NCBI RefSeq assembly: GCF_008973485.1
Contig: NZ_CP031223.1
Span: forward strand, 1,922,001 to 1,986,000
Direction: 5' to 3'
From: Psychrobacillus glaciei
GTDB lineage: Bacteria > Bacillota > Bacilli > Bacillales_A > Planococcaceae
Length of the DNA stretch: 64,000 nt
The translations under genes and the position numbers were made by a program. A model generated the notes under the pieces. That model was given only the letters and a program-made list of their open reading frames with translations, was not told where the DNA came from and made no database searches. Below, in pieces: positions 43,079 through 52,242 of the stretch. Every line of letters starts with the position of its first letter. Position 1 is the stretch's first letter.

Positions 43079-43621
43079 ATGAAAATTGATGTTCGTTTAA
43101 CAGATAAAAGTGAAGCTTATATTATAAAAAACTTATATCCTTTATACCTATATGACCTTTCTGGACAATATGGTAGAATCCCGAATGTTCACGGGATATA
43201 TGAGGATAGCGACGATTTTCGAACATTAAATGATCAGTATGAAGTTCAAAATATTTGGTGGGAAAAGCCAGAAATTTTATTCCCCTACGTAATTTTATTA
43301 GATGGGATACCAGCAGGATTTATCCTAATAGCAACCCCACCACATTGTAATAAAGGAATTGACTATTTTGTAAATGAGTTCTTCTTAATTCAATCATTAA
43401 GAGGGAAAGGTATTGCTGAAATAGCAACAAATATAGTATTTGAGCAATTTAAAGGGAACTGGGAGTTGTTTACTAACCCATTTGAGAAAAACATTGCTGG
43501 ACAAAAATTTTGGAGGAGGTCAATATCAAATTACACTAATGGAGTCTACACAGAGATATACGGGGAAACGTTTGATGGACAAAAGAGTATTTTTCGATTT
43601 GATAATTCCGGAAAACAATAG
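43079..43621 (+). CDS. GNAT acetyltransferase (cassette)
   Basis: 180 residues, ATG 43079 after AAAGGAGAAG. Pattern: IKNLYPLYLYDLSGQYG, YVILLDGIPAGFILIATPP, YFVNEFFLIQSLRGKGIAEIATNIVF (acetyl-CoA loop RGKGIA), GQKFWRRSISNYTNG. Similar to uncharacterised Bacillus GNATs. Shares a cassette with the CD3324-like gene, between sites 17 and 18. Confidence 0.82.
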   Translation: MKIDVRLTDKSEAYIIKNLYPLYLYDLSGQYGRIPNVHGIYEDSDDFRTLNDQYEVQNIWWEKPEILFPYVILLDGIPAGFILIATPPHCNKGIDYFVNEFFLIQSLRGKGIAEIATNIVFEQFKGNWELFTNPFEKNIAGQKFWRRSISNYTNGVYTEIYGETFDGQKSIFRFDNSGKQ

Positions 43622-43723
43622 ATTTCCAAATAGCTCATTTTAACAACGGGTAGTGTTATTTGAATAGACTATGTTCTTACATAAACAGGCGCGATTGTTG
43701 TATAAGCTTCACGTATTTTCTTC

Positions 43724-43816
43724 AACTAACGGAGGCTTTTGTGAAAGGTCGTTGAGCTGCTTAAGCAACTCTTTTCTCTTATTCAACTAAAGCAGCAGTT
43801 TAGTTGAATAAGAAGG
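43724..43816 (+). repeat. array site 18, complete
   Basis: CAACTAACGGAGGC, stem GTTGAGCTGCTTAAGCAACTC with T-rich end, CAACTAAAGCAGCAG, TTTAGTTGAATAAG. Confidence 0.82.
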
Positions 43817-43929
43817 TTCTATTGCGATTATGGTGAATAAGTTAATATATGTAAATTATTGAACAAAAGCTAATAAGTAAGTGTAACAGTAGGGTTATTT
43901 ATAACTAATTGTGAGAGGAGGCGTTGGGG

Positions 43930-44142
43930 GTGAACGGAAACAAATTAAAGATATCCGTGTTAATAATAAGTATCTTTTTTATACTATCAACAACACTTTT
44001 TATGATTTTCAATATTAACTCAAATTATCAAGCAAACAGACTAGAGATGACTAAATGCTTTGATAAGGATGCGGGTATAAGCTTGGTAGTAGAGAAAAAA
44101 TTCTTGACATCCAAAACTACAGTTACTTGCGAAGAAAGCTAA
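43930..44142 (+). CDS. small membrane-anchored protein (cassette)
   Basis: 70 residues from GTG 43930 (AGAGGAGG eight bases upstream; TTG 43924 is too close). One helix (ISVLIISIFFILSTTLFMIF), then a 45-residue exterior part with two Cys (TKCFDKD...TVTCEES) that could form a disulfide. Not recognised. Confidence 0.6.
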   Translation: MNGNKLKISVLIISIFFILSTTLFMIFNINSNYQANRLEMTKCFDKDAGISLVVEKKFLTSKTTVTCEES

Positions 44143-44253
44143 CTTGAATTTAGAACTCTTATTTGAGGTCTTTTATTACGAACATCCCATCAACTCAACT
44201 GTTGTATTATTGGTATTTCAACACGCTGGTGCCATAATCTTTTTAGCTTTCCT

Positions 44254-44340
44254 AACTAACGAGTACTTTAGCAGAACAGGGCTGTCAGTAGACAGCCTTT
44301 ATTGTTATTCAACTAAAGTAAACAGTAGAGTTTAACAAGG
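44254..44340 (+). repeat. array site 19, complete
   Basis: AACTAACGAGT, stem GGCTGTC/GACAGCC with T-rich end, CAACTAAAGTAAACAG, AGTTTAACAAGG. Confidence 0.8.
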
Positions 44341-44376
44341 ATATAAATAAATAAGTTGTGGCAAGGAGGAATTGTA

Positions 44377-44937
44377 GTGAATCCATTATTATTAGATATA
44401 CCATTACAATTAGAGACAGAAAGGTTATTATTACGAGCACCTAGGCAATCAGGAGACGGTAGTGTTGTTAATGATGCAATAAAAGATTCTTTTAATGCAT
44501 TAAAGAATTGGTTGCCATTTGCACAGACAATCCCTACTCTTGAGGAAACAGAAGGGAATTTGAGAGAAGCATATATTAACTTCTTAAAAAGAGATAGTTT
44601 ACGTTTTCTGATATTCCATAAAGACACTAAAGATTTTATAGGAGTAACAAGCTTTGAGTGTTTAAACTGGGACATCCCAAAAAGTCATATTGGGTATTGG
44701 ATTAACACAAGGTTTAGTGGTAACGGATATATGTTAGAAGCGGTAAGAGGATTATGTGAATTAGGTTTAAATCATATTAACTTTAAGAGAGTTGAAATTA
44801 GATGTGAATCCACAAATCTAAAGAGTCGTTCTATTCCCGAAAAATTAGGATTTGAGTTAGAAGGGATTTTAAAGAATGAGGATTTATCAGCAGATGGTAG
44901 TAAACTAACAGATACTTGTATTTATGTCAAAGTTTAA
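44377..44937 (+). CDS. GNAT acetyltransferase (RimJ/RimL-like, cassette)
   Basis: 186 residues from GTG 44377, seven bases after AAGGAGG. Ribosomal-protein-type acetyltransferase pattern: LQLETERLLLRAPRQSGDG, LNALKNWLPFAQ region, FLIFHKDTKDFIGVTSFE, HIGYWINTRFSGNGYMLEAVRGLCELGL, VEIRCESTNLKSRSIPEKLGFELEGIL. Sole gene between sites 19 and 20. Confidence 0.88.
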   Translation: MNPLLLDIPLQLETERLLLRAPRQSGDGSVVNDAIKDSFNALKNWLPFAQTIPTLEETEGNLREAYINFLKRDSLRFLIFHKDTKDFIGVTSFECLNWDIPKSHIGYWINTRFSGNGYMLEAVRGLCELGLNHINFKRVEIRCESTNLKSRSIPEKLGFELEGILKNEDLSADGSKLTDTCIYVKV

Positions 44938-44965
44938 AAAAGTACATTGTGAAGAATTACACTTA

Positions 44966-45052
44966 AACTAACGAGTGCTTTAGTGGAAGTTAATTGAGTT
45001 GCAATGCAGCTCATTTTTTTGTTCAACTAAAGCAGCAGGTTACTTGAATAAG
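44966..45052 (+). repeat. array site 20, complete
   Basis: AACTAACGAGT, AATTGAGTTGCAATGCAGCTC with T-run, CAACTAAAGCAGCAG, GTTACTTGAATAAG. Confidence 0.8.
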
Positions 45053-45091
45053 AATATATGTCGATTGTTATTAGAAAAGGAGAAAAATCAC

Positions 45092-45496
45092 ATGTTTGAA
45101 ATAATCTATGCATTAATTGGGCTAATCATTTGCACCTCTATAGTAATCTTTTTTATGAAAAAAAACGGGGGCATAAAGATTTTTATTCTAGTGTTATTAC
45201 AGTACCCTTTTTTGGAATCCTATGTTTATTGATTATAAATTGGGGGGTTCAGAGGATTATATTGCCATTAAAAATAAGAACTTTCAAACAGTGAGTGGTC
45301 AATGTGTCGTAACAGAATTTGAATCAACGGGTAGAACAACTATCCATCAACTTCACGTAGAAATTAATGGTCTTGTTGTTTTGGAGAGTTTGATGATTTT
45401 AGTGATGTTAGGCAAGGGACCTATCCCTGTACTATAAAATATATCGAGAAAACTCGCACACTGTTTAGCATCATGCCCAATTCCACTAACAAATAA
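45092..45496 (+). pseudogene. membrane protein with two frameshifts (cassette)
   Basis: ATG 45092 after AAAGGAG gives MFEIIYALIGLIICTSIVIF, then a shift in the A8/G5 run near 45165 leads to DFYSSVITVPFFGILCLLIIN (second helix), and the following exterior domain is spread over two frames: GQCVVTEFESTGRTTIHQLH and FGEFDDFSDVRQGTYPCTIK, ending STNK at 45496. The intact ancestor would have about 135 residues with two helices. Not recognised. Confidence 0.6.
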
Positions 45497-45590
45497 ATTT
45501 GGATGAAAATTGATCTGAATTGTAATAATAAAAAAAAATCTTAGTGAACATTTCGCCCATTACTTGAATTAGATGAAATGGTGCTTGTTC

Positions 45591-45662
45591 AACTAACGGA
45601 GTGCTTTAGTAAAAAACCATTGAGCTTAGGTGGCTTTATTTTCTTATAGAACTAACGCAGCA
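45591..45662 (+). repeat. array site 21, left arm and 5' part of right arm
   Basis: AACTAACGGAGTGCTTTAGT, TTGAGCTTAGGTGGCTTTATT, ACTAACGCAGCA. The rest (GATTAGTGAAATAAG) is at 46512, after the intron. Confidence 0.8.
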
Positions 45663-46511
45663 GCGCGACAAGTTTTGTTATAAGCACTAATGTGTAAAAC
45701 AAGGGATTTCTTCGGAAATCCTAACTTTATAACCGAGGATAGGAATGATAAAACCACGTATTTTGAAACTATCCCATTGATACTCCAGCATGCGTCATAA
45801 TAGACAGATTATGGGGTCTGAAGCTCAGGTGAAGTCGGGAACAAAGGCTGAAGCCACTCCTCACGGAAAAGGTTTGCCAATGGATATGTCGGATGGCTGA
45901 AAAACTAAATATGGTGAGAATTTTCTTATGGAAAAGAACAGACGAGCTTCCGAATGTACGGGTCTAAAGTTAGAACATAAGGAAACTTGTGTACCATCCA
46001 ACGATGGGGTGAGTGACGTGGAGTAAAAATTGCTGCTCTGAAACACGTTATACCGAACAATGGCGGTATCCAGCTCATAGGCTTACAGGAAGCACCTAAG
46101 TTTAGAAAAAGATAGCTAGGTTATAAGGTACTTGGAAAATAAGGAACGTTGGATCAAGGGCTGTCACCCGAAACGGTAGCTATAAGCTATATGGCGAAAT
46201 GTATTTGTCCTAATGAGGGTAGGGGTACGACCAGTGAAAGCTCTGTAATGGAGGTGGAGGAACAGCCCCAAGTCTAGCGATAGGTAATAATTATTTTTCA
46301 ACTGTGCATTGCACCGGTCGGGTAAGAACGTGGGAACATCATTCCATAGTAGAATGATGCCACAGTGCAAGCTCTTCGATGAAGAGTAACTTGAAACTTA
46401 TAATTAATAATACCATCGCTAGATGGAACGCGGAATGCTTGGAAACTGGCACGTTCCGTGCGGAGTAGGGGAAAAGCCGGAGATAACTTCAAACGTTTAC
46501 TTATTACTAAC
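45663..46511 (+). mobile_element. ORF-less group II intron, copy 2
   Basis: 849 bp, GCGCGACAAG to TTACTAAC, nearly identical to the copy at 35724 with small indels. Domain V at 46429-46460 is unchanged. It lies at the same base of its array site as copy 1 (GCA | intron | G-TTAGT). Confidence 0.78.
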
Positions 46512-46528
46512 GATTAGTGAAATAAGAG
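46512..46528 (+). repeat. array site 21, 3' part of right arm
   Basis: GATTAGTGAAATAAGAG. Confidence 0.65.
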
Positions 46529-46575
46529 TGTAAACTTTTGTTGTACAGTTGGGAATAGAAGGGGGAGTTAATATC

Positions 46576-46965
46576 TTGGAGATTTCTAAGAATAAGACTC
46601 TGAAAAATCGGATTGCTTTCTTAATATTTGTTTTAGTAATAGTTGTTGGGGCAACGTATTATGGTTATTTCTATAAACCTAAAAATTCATTGGATCTATA
46701 TCAAGCAATTGCATTTGCAGATGACTTTGAAGAGGTAAAAAAGTTAATGTTAGACGGGTATGAAGATAATTTTAAGGAAGAAGATTTTGAATTTATAAAG
46801 AAATTGGATACGTCTCCAAATCGTATTGGACAATTCACTCTTTTTGAATATGATGAAAGAACTTTTGTGATTATGACTTCACCAGGTACAGAAAAGTTAG
46901 AAGTGCTAGCAGTTGATGAATTGCCTAAAGAAATAAGGGATTACTTTCTTCAATTAGCACCATAA
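46576..46965 (+). CDS. membrane-anchored hypothetical protein (cassette)
   Basis: 129 residues from TTG 46576, with GAAGGGGGAG ahead (TTG 46549 lies before the site). One helix (IAFLIFVLVIVVGATYYGYF), then an acidic exterior domain: NSLDLYQAIAFADDFEEVKKLMLDGYEDNF, and TLFEYDERTFVIMTSPG. Similar small proteins exist in Bacilli but no function is known to me. Confidence 0.65.
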   Translation: MEISKNKTLKNRIAFLIFVLVIVVGATYYGYFYKPKNSLDLYQAIAFADDFEEVKKLMLDGYEDNFKEEDFEFIKKLDTSPNRIGQFTLFEYDERTFVIMTSPGTEKLEVLAVDELPKEIRDYFLQLAP

Positions 46966-46976
46966 AAACTTGTTAT

Positions 46977-47067
46977 TTAAATAACGGAGGCAAGAGTTGA
47001 ATAACAAGGATGTCGTTGTGGCAACTTTTTCTTATTGTGCTAACTCAGCAGTTTAGTTGAATAAGAA
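46977..47067 (+). repeat. array site 22, complete
   Basis: AAATAACGGAGG, stem region AATAACAAGGATGTCGTTGTGGC with T-run, GCTAACTCAGCAG, TTTAGTTGAATAAG. Confidence 0.78.
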
Positions 47068-47108
47068 TTTTCTAATGAACTTCAATATATTTAATTTTTT
47101 TGAAACCG

Positions 47109-47136
47109 AAAAGACCTGTCTTTGGCAGGTCTTTTT
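47109..47136 (+). terminator. Rho-independent terminator
   Basis: AAGACCTG/CAGGTCTT with a four- to five-base loop and T-run, between site 22 and the ECF sigma gene. Confidence 0.85.
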
Positions 47137-47281
47137 GTTGTAGTCTAAGAAACAAAGGGAAAGGTATTCCGGCTTTATAATTTTATAAAAATCAAATTTT
47201 ATTAAATGTGAGAAAAAAAGTGTATTTATTACGTTGTATATAGTGTGAGGGATTTTACAAAAAGTAAGGAGACAAATACTT

Positions 47282-47857
47282 ATGAGAACTACCGACCATA
47301 ATTTTATAAAACGGCTTAAACGTCAAAAAGAAGATGCTTTAGAATATACAGTTGATAAATATTTACCGTTAGTTAAGGGTATTACCTATAAAGTATTGTC
47401 ACCATTAGGAAACCCTGGTCTAGTTGATGAATGTATAAATGATGTTTTTTTAACTATTTGGCATCACGCAAATCAGTTTGAAGGGGACACTGATGATTTT
47501 CGGAAATGGCTCTGTGTGGTCACAAAATTTAAAGCAATTGATACCTATCGGATAGCAAACAAACGTCTTGAAGTTGAAATTGTTGGTACAAATGATTTAG
47601 AGGTAGGTAGTGGTCCTTCTGTAGAAAACGAAATCCTCCTTTCTGAAAATAAAAATGAATTATTAAAGTTAATGTGTGGGTTTGAAGTGATTGACCGAGA
47701 TATTTTTATGATGAAATTTTTCTTGGATATGACAAGTGAAGAAATTGCAAAAAATATTGGTTTAACGAAAGCCGCAGTCGATAATCGCATTTACCGTGGA
47801 AAGAAAAGACTAAAACTACAGCAGACTAATAATAACTTAGGGGAGATTTTTGCATGA
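47282..47857 (+). CDS. ECF-type RNA polymerase sigma factor
   Basis: 191 residues, ATG 47282 after AAGGAG. Region 2: EDALEYTVDKYLPLVKGITY and CINDVFLTIWHHANQFEG; region 4: VIDRDIFMMKFFLDMTSEEIAKNIGLTKAAVDNRIYRGKKRL. The downstream gene overlaps by four bases (ATGA) and encodes a membrane protein with a cytoplasmic N-terminus, the usual anti-sigma arrangement. Target genes unknown, possibly its own operon. Confidence 0.88.
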   Translation: MRTTDHNFIKRLKRQKEDALEYTVDKYLPLVKGITYKVLSPLGNPGLVDECINDVFLTIWHHANQFEGDTDDFRKWLCVVTKFKAIDTYRIANKRLEVEIVGTNDLEVGSGPSVENEILLSENKNELLKLMCGFEVIDRDIFMMKFFLDMTSEEIAKNIGLTKAAVDNRIYRGKKRLKLQQTNNNLGEIFA

Positions 47858-48864
47858 AAGATTTCTATGAGCATTTAAATAATCTCAAGTTGGATAATGA
47901 AGATTTTGAAGAGATGGAAGTAAATGAAGTCGAAAAGGCAAGGGTAAAGGCAAAATTAAAGCAATCAATGGAAAAGAACCAGTCACAACAGTTGAGAAAA
48001 CAGTCAACTCGAAAAAAATGGGGTTATGGCATTGGGGCAGCAGTTTTGGCTTTTGGATTGTTAGTCACTTCTGCGGCGGTGTCTCCAGCTATGGCACAGG
48101 TCGTCTCTTCTATACCATTAATTGGTCAAATATATAAGAACTTAGGAGATATCGGATTGAAAAATGTTTCAGAAGCAGGATTGAGTGAGATTTCTGGGGA
48201 ATCTAAAACAATCAACGGGATTACGATAACACTAGGGGAAATCTATTACGATGATGCCCGGGTAACAGCCGGTTTTTCCATCGATTCTAAAAAAACTATA
48301 ACGTCGGATTATTTTAACATTAAACATAATTATAAAGGTGGAATGCCTTCATCGAATTATGGACTTACAACGGATGAAAGTTCACCGACAAATTGGACTG
48401 GAATTCTAAATATTAATTACTATAGTTTTAACCCTGATACACTTGAATTGGGTATAACTTTTGAAGGTAATCAAGGGGAATTATTTGAGTTTACGAAGGA
48501 AGTAGTTAAAGCACAGTATGAAAATAAGATTGATATTGCAATATCTCAACAAATGGACAACTTGAAATACGAGATACATGATATTAAATGGGGTACTCCT
48601 GGCGTTCTCATTGCGTATGATGCCCAGTATAAGGAAGAAAATTATGGGAGAGGCGTTAAACTTGAATTTGAGGTGGTCGACTCTTCTAACAAACGATTAA
48701 AGGAGATTAGTGGGAAGTACGGTAAGCAATTATTTGAACCGGTCGAAAATGATGTGACTGAATTGACAATCACCCCTTATGCTAAATTTGATATTCAAAG
48801 AGGAGATGGTCATATAGAATTGAGGGAACTTAAGTTGGAGCCCTTTAAAATATCGATTCCGTAA
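47854..48864 (+). CDS. DUF4179-type membrane protein, probable anti-sigma factor
   Basis: 336 residues. Residues 1-52 are a charged cytoplasmic part (DFEEMEVNEVEKARVKAKLKQ), 53-75 one membrane helix (WGYGIGAAVLAFGLLVTSAAV), followed by the DUF4179 hallmark SPAMAQVVSSIPLIGQIY and a large exterior beta-rich domain (GITITLGEIYYDDARVTAGF; a second DUF5643-like part ends LRELKLEPFKISIP). Such proteins are found beside ECF sigma factors and should hold the sigma factor until a surface signal arrives. Confidence 0.82.
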   Translation: MKDFYEHLNNLKLDNEDFEEMEVNEVEKARVKAKLKQSMEKNQSQQLRKQSTRKKWGYGIGAAVLAFGLLVTSAAVSPAMAQVVSSIPLIGQIYKNLGDIGLKNVSEAGLSEISGESKTINGITITLGEIYYDDARVTAGFSIDSKKTITSDYFNIKHNYKGGMPSSNYGLTTDESSPTNWTGILNINYYSFNPDTLELGITFEGNQGELFEFTKEVVKAQYENKIDIAISQQMDNLKYEIHDIKWGTPGVLIAYDAQYKEENYGRGVKLEFEVVDSSNKRLKEISGKYGKQLFEPVENDVTELTITPYAKFDIQRGDGHIELRELKLEPFKISIP

Positions 48865-48884
48865 GTATGTCGCACAGCCAGCAA

Positions 48885-49071
48885 TGGTTGTCTTTTATAG
48901 TAAAAATTTTAGTATTCTGTTTGTCCTATCGCTATTACTTTCTGCTTGTAATTAAGCGTGTAGTGATGCAAAGACTACTCTTCTTGGATTGCCAATAATA
49001 ATGAACAAGAAGAAAAATACTACAAAATCGCAATTGAGTTTAATACCGATTATGAAGGTCTTTTTTAACTA
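48885..49071 (+). pseudogene. lipoprotein remnant
   Basis: A signal-like stretch FSILFVLSLLLSACN ends in TAA at about 48952; another frame further on gives WIANNNEQEEKYYKIAIEFN and TDYEGLF then TAA at 49069. Together they look like a decayed short lipoprotein of the array type. No start with ribosome site. Confidence 0.45.
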
Positions 49072-49187
49072 CCATGAGTGCTACTCGTATAGAGTGCGAC
49101 AGTCTGAGATACACCGTGGTCATTGGAGTCAGACTAACAGATGGGACTCAATGGCACCATAGATGATCGTGGTATGTCAACACTAAA

Positions 49188-50044
49188 TCAAACAACTTTA
49201 TTAAGGGCTAAGTTTTTATAAGCTACCGGACTTAGATAACCCAGTTTACTGTGCGACCGGATATTATTGTACCAATTGACATAATCGAAAAGTTCAAGAG
49301 ACAGCTGTTCAAGGGTAGGGTAGGGCGATCCGTTGATGAGTTCTGTTTTTAAAATCTTAAAAGTCGCTTCTGCCACCGTATTATCATAAGGATTTCCTTT
49401 TTGACTTAGAGATCGCTTAATCTTAAATGTACTTAATAATTCATCGATACCAACATTTTTAAATTCAGATCCACGATCTGTATGGAACATTTTTACGTTT
49501 TGCAGAGGATATCTAACAGACTTAAAGGCACGCTGAACTAGAGCTGCGTCCTTTTGTTCTCCGACACTATAACCGACGATTTCTCTGTTATATAAATCGA
49601 TTAAAAAACAAATATAATTCCAGTTTCCTCCTACTCTCACATACGTTAAGTCACTTACTAACACAGGCATCTCTTTATCAACGTTAAATGATCAATTTAA
49701 TACATTTCGAACTGATTCTTCATTTGGAGGGGTAGACATTGGTTTATAGGATGGTTTTGTATATTTCGATTGAATTCCTAGTTCGTCCATCAATCGAACA
49801 ATACGTCGTCTAGAGACTGTTAACCCAGCGTTTTTAAGGCATCTTTTATTTTTCTGGTTCCATATACTTTACGATTCTCTTCGAAAATCACTACTATTTT
49901 ATCTTTTAATTTTTGCTCTTCAGCTAGATTTTTTTGTTCTTTTTGAATGGCTATTCCCGTGTCATGATAAAAAGTGCTACGAGCTATTTTTAGGACTTTA
50001 CACATTGCTAATACAGAATATTTGTGACGATTTTCTTGAATCAC
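49188..50044 (-). pseudogene. IS3-family transposase OrfB, broken
   Basis: Piece one (50044-49820) has the HTH_21 part VLAMCKVLKIARSTFYHD and VYGTRKIKDALK; a lost A then shifts the frame. The next frame continues with VSRRRIVRLMDELGIQ and reaches an in-frame TGA before SFNVDKEMPVLVSDLTYV. Piece two (49670-49188) holds the DDE core: DLTYVRVGG, HTDRGSEFKN and NPYDNTVAEATFKILKTEL. Confidence 0.85.
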
Positions 50045-50079
50045 ATCTATTTTCGTCCCATGATCAGCGCGGCTTGCTT

Positions 50080-50327
50080 TAAAATGTCGACTTCCATTTC
50101 GAGTTGCTTATTTCTCTTACGCAAGTCAATCAGTTCTTGCTCAACCGAAGGTCGGTTGTCTTTCTCTTAAAGGAGCCTGACTGTTTGAATTGCGTAATCC
50201 ATCTGTCTAAAGCAGACGCGGTTAATTCATATTCTCGGGCAATATCTTGACGGCTTTTTCCATTTTCATATAGGGCCACCACTTGTTTTTTAAATTCTGT
50301 TGAAAACGTTCTTCTTTTACTGGACAT
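50080..50327 (-). pseudogene. IS3-family transposase OrfA, frameshifted
   Basis: RRTFSTEFKKQVVALYENGK and YELTASALDRWITQFK form the HTH. One lost base after SGSFK shifts the frame; the correct frame then reads [19 protein letters not shown] and [20 protein letters not shown]. Confidence 0.82.
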
Positions 50328-50439
50328 AGTAGATTCTCCTTCTTGTTATCTATTATTCTACTTGCCCTTAATTTTACTGTCCAACTAAGTGTAGACTATT
50401 CATATATATAAAGATAAATCGAAAGGAATTGGTCTTAAG

Positions 50440-50919
50440 ATGAAAAAAATTAAGTATTTAGCCTTTGCGATAGTTATAGTTTTATTATCAATCTATCTCT
50501 ATAAGAGTTTCATATATTATTTGATTCCTTTCAATCCTATTAAGGAGTACTCATCTGAATCCGATGTTGACTTTCATTTTTCAAAAAATTTACCTAAAGG
50601 TGTAGGAGTCAATGCAAAATGCCAGGATGCAAAAACTTGTGGCTTAGTTTTGGAATACCTTAGCGGTCTAGAATTAATCCCTTTAAAGGATAAGGCAGCA
50701 CAAGAAATGCTTAATTATGAAAATGCAACCTATTTTAATGGGATGCTAAAGTTTAATGAATCGGAAATGATATCTATCTCGGATATATCTATAGACACCC
50801 CTAATGTTCTTCGTATTAGTTCTTCCATAATTGGGTTCAAGAATGGATATTATGAAATTGAGGATTCTACTTTTGACTATAACTATATTTATGATTTGAT
50901 TGGTGATACCAAAGAATAA
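50440..50919 (+). CDS. membrane-anchored hypothetical protein (cassette)
   Basis: 159 residues from ATG 50440; the ribosome site (GAAAGGAATTGG) is weak and far. N-terminal helix (YLAFAIVIVLLSIYLYKSF), then an exterior domain with a Cys pair (AKCQDAKTCGL) and EDSTFDYNYIYDLIGD near the end. Not recognised. It starts 44 bases beyond the broken IS3 element, so its upstream region has been replaced. Confidence 0.6.
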   Translation: MKKIKYLAFAIVIVLLSIYLYKSFIYYLIPFNPIKEYSSESDVDFHFSKNLPKGVGVNAKCQDAKTCGLVLEYLSGLELIPLKDKAAQEMLNYENATYFNGMLKFNESEMISISDISIDTPNVLRISSSIIGFKNGYYEIEDSTFDYNYIYDLIGDTKE

Positions 50920-51021
50920 CGATGATTAAATGTATAGGTCTGAACTGAATCACCTTTTGCTTTGGTGCTATTGTTACAGCAAACGGGCGTGATTGTTGAA
51001 TAAGCATCACTTTTCTTCTTC

Positions 51022-51026
51022 AACTA
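51022..51026 (+). repeat. array site 23, left end (AACTA) before MITE copy 2
   Basis: AACTA, continued after the element as CTAACGGGGCAAGATAGTTCA at 51210-51236. Confidence 0.6.
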
Positions 51027-51209
51027 CCATGAAATTAGTTTCTTCAAGAAAAGAAAAATGATAATACTTAAGAAAACCCCTTCTTAATCGTAAAAAAAAG
51101 AGGAGAGCGGATATTAATAAGTCTATTGATTTTGGTAGACTACTAGTATTGACTCCTCTAACCATTTTCATTCTCTGTGGTGAAGCGCTGATTTTGGCTT
51201 TAAGGATGG
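51027..51209 (+). mobile_element. 186-bp MITE-like element, copy 2
   Basis: 183 bp, CCATGAAATTAG... to ...TAAGGATGG, flanked by CTA on both sides, same position in the array site as copies 1 and 3. Confidence 0.75.
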
Positions 51210-51236
51210 CTAACGGGGCAAGATAGTTCAATAAAC
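51210..51236 (+). repeat. array site 23, remainder
   Basis: CTAACGGGGCAAG then ATAGTTCAATAAACG; left and right arms are fused without the central stem. Confidence 0.65.
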
Positions 51237-51291
51237 GTTTTTAGGTTTTGTGGTAAAATTAACCTATTTAATGTTAGGAAGAGGTGATTGG

Positions 51292-51492
51292 GTGGGATTT
51301 TATTATTTATTATTACTTCTGATAGGTGTTTTTTTTCTTATTGCTGGATTACTCAGGAAAGATGTATCTTGGTCCGTTAAAGTCGTAATTATTTTGTTTG
51401 TTGTTGGTATTCTTTGTATCGTTTCGGCTGTTATTTTGTTAATGCCTGGTAGTTCTGATATTATTGCTGAACTTTTGAAATTGAACCAATAG
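51292..51492 (+). CDS. small two-helix membrane protein (cassette)
   Basis: 66 residues from GTG 51292, with GAAGAGGTG ahead. Two helices (FYYLLLLLIGVFFLIAGLL; VVIILFVVGILCIVSAVILLM) joined by RKDVSWSVK. Not recognised. Alternative start GTG 51250 has no ribosome site. Confidence 0.6.
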   Translation: MGFYYLLLLLIGVFFLIAGLLRKDVSWSVKVVIILFVVGILCIVSAVILLMPGSSDIIAELLKLNQ

Positions 51493-51501
51493 ATATTATT
51501 T

Positions 51502-51592
51502 AACTAACTAACGGCTGCTTAAGAAGAACAACAGGCTTCCTGTAAAGGTAGCTTTTTCTTATTGAAGTAACGCTGTAGGTTAGTTCAATAAG
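51502..51592 (+). repeat. array site 24, complete
   Basis: AACTAACTAACGGCTGC, stem CAGGCTTCCTGTAAAGGTAGC with T-run, AGTAACGCTGTAGGTTAGTTCAATAAG. Confidence 0.78.
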
Positions 51593-51629
51593 AAAAAAAG
51601 AGGAAGTTATTGGAGGGAGAAATTATATT

Positions 51630-52218
51630 ATGAGTACATTTGTTTATATGGTGAGACACGGTGAATCGCCAAAAGAAGGAAATGATAGAGCTAGGGGATT
51701 AACTGAAAAAGGTTATTTAGATGCTAAACGAGTGACTGACATTTTGAAAGATAAAGAAATTGATGTAGTTGTTTCAAGTCCATATATACGCTCAATTTTA
51801 ACTGTAGAACAGTTAGCTCAACAAATAGGAGAGGAAGTTTTAGTTTTTGAAGATTTAAAAGAGAAGATATTCTCTTCTGGAAACAACCGAGTATCAGATA
51901 AAGAACTGGTCACACTTTTGGAAAAGTCATTTTCTGAATCAAATTTCTCTTTAAAGGGAGGAGAATCAAATGCTGATTGTCAAAAAAGAGCCATAAAGGT
52001 CTTAAAAGAACTATTAGAAATTTTTAGAGATAAAAAATTAGTGATAGGTACTCACGGGGGTTGTTATGACCTTAATGATGGGTTATTTCAATAGCACTTA
52101 TGACTTGAATTTTTTACATAGCACATCAAAACCTGATATTTATAGAATGGAATTCAATGAACAGGAATTAGTGTATGTTCAAAGACTATGGGGTGTAAAT
52201 ATTGGCGTTAACCAATAA
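51630..52218 (+). pseudogene. histidine phosphatase family protein with late frameshift (cassette)
   Basis: ATG 51630 after GGAGGGAG. STFVYMVRHGESPKEGND has the RHG motif, VVSSPYIRSILTVEQ the second arginine and LVIGTHGG the second histidine. One extra T near 52064 then truncates it; the other frame continues VMTLMMGYFNSTYDLNFLHS and PDIYRMEFNEQELVYVQRLW to 52218. The intact form (about 195 residues) would be a paralogue of the enzyme at 10216. Confidence 0.8.
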
Positions 52219-52242
52219 AAAATATTTTTTGTTATTGAACTA

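Larger units (their letters stand above)
49173..50396 (-). mobile_element. IS3-family insertion sequence, broken
   Basis: About 1.2 kb, transposase genes on the minus strand. The ends TGTCAACACTAAAT (left) and, on the other strand, GTCTACACTTAGTT (right) are imperfect inverted repeats. OrfA and orfB both carry lesions (see entries), so the copy is dead. Confidence 0.78.
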
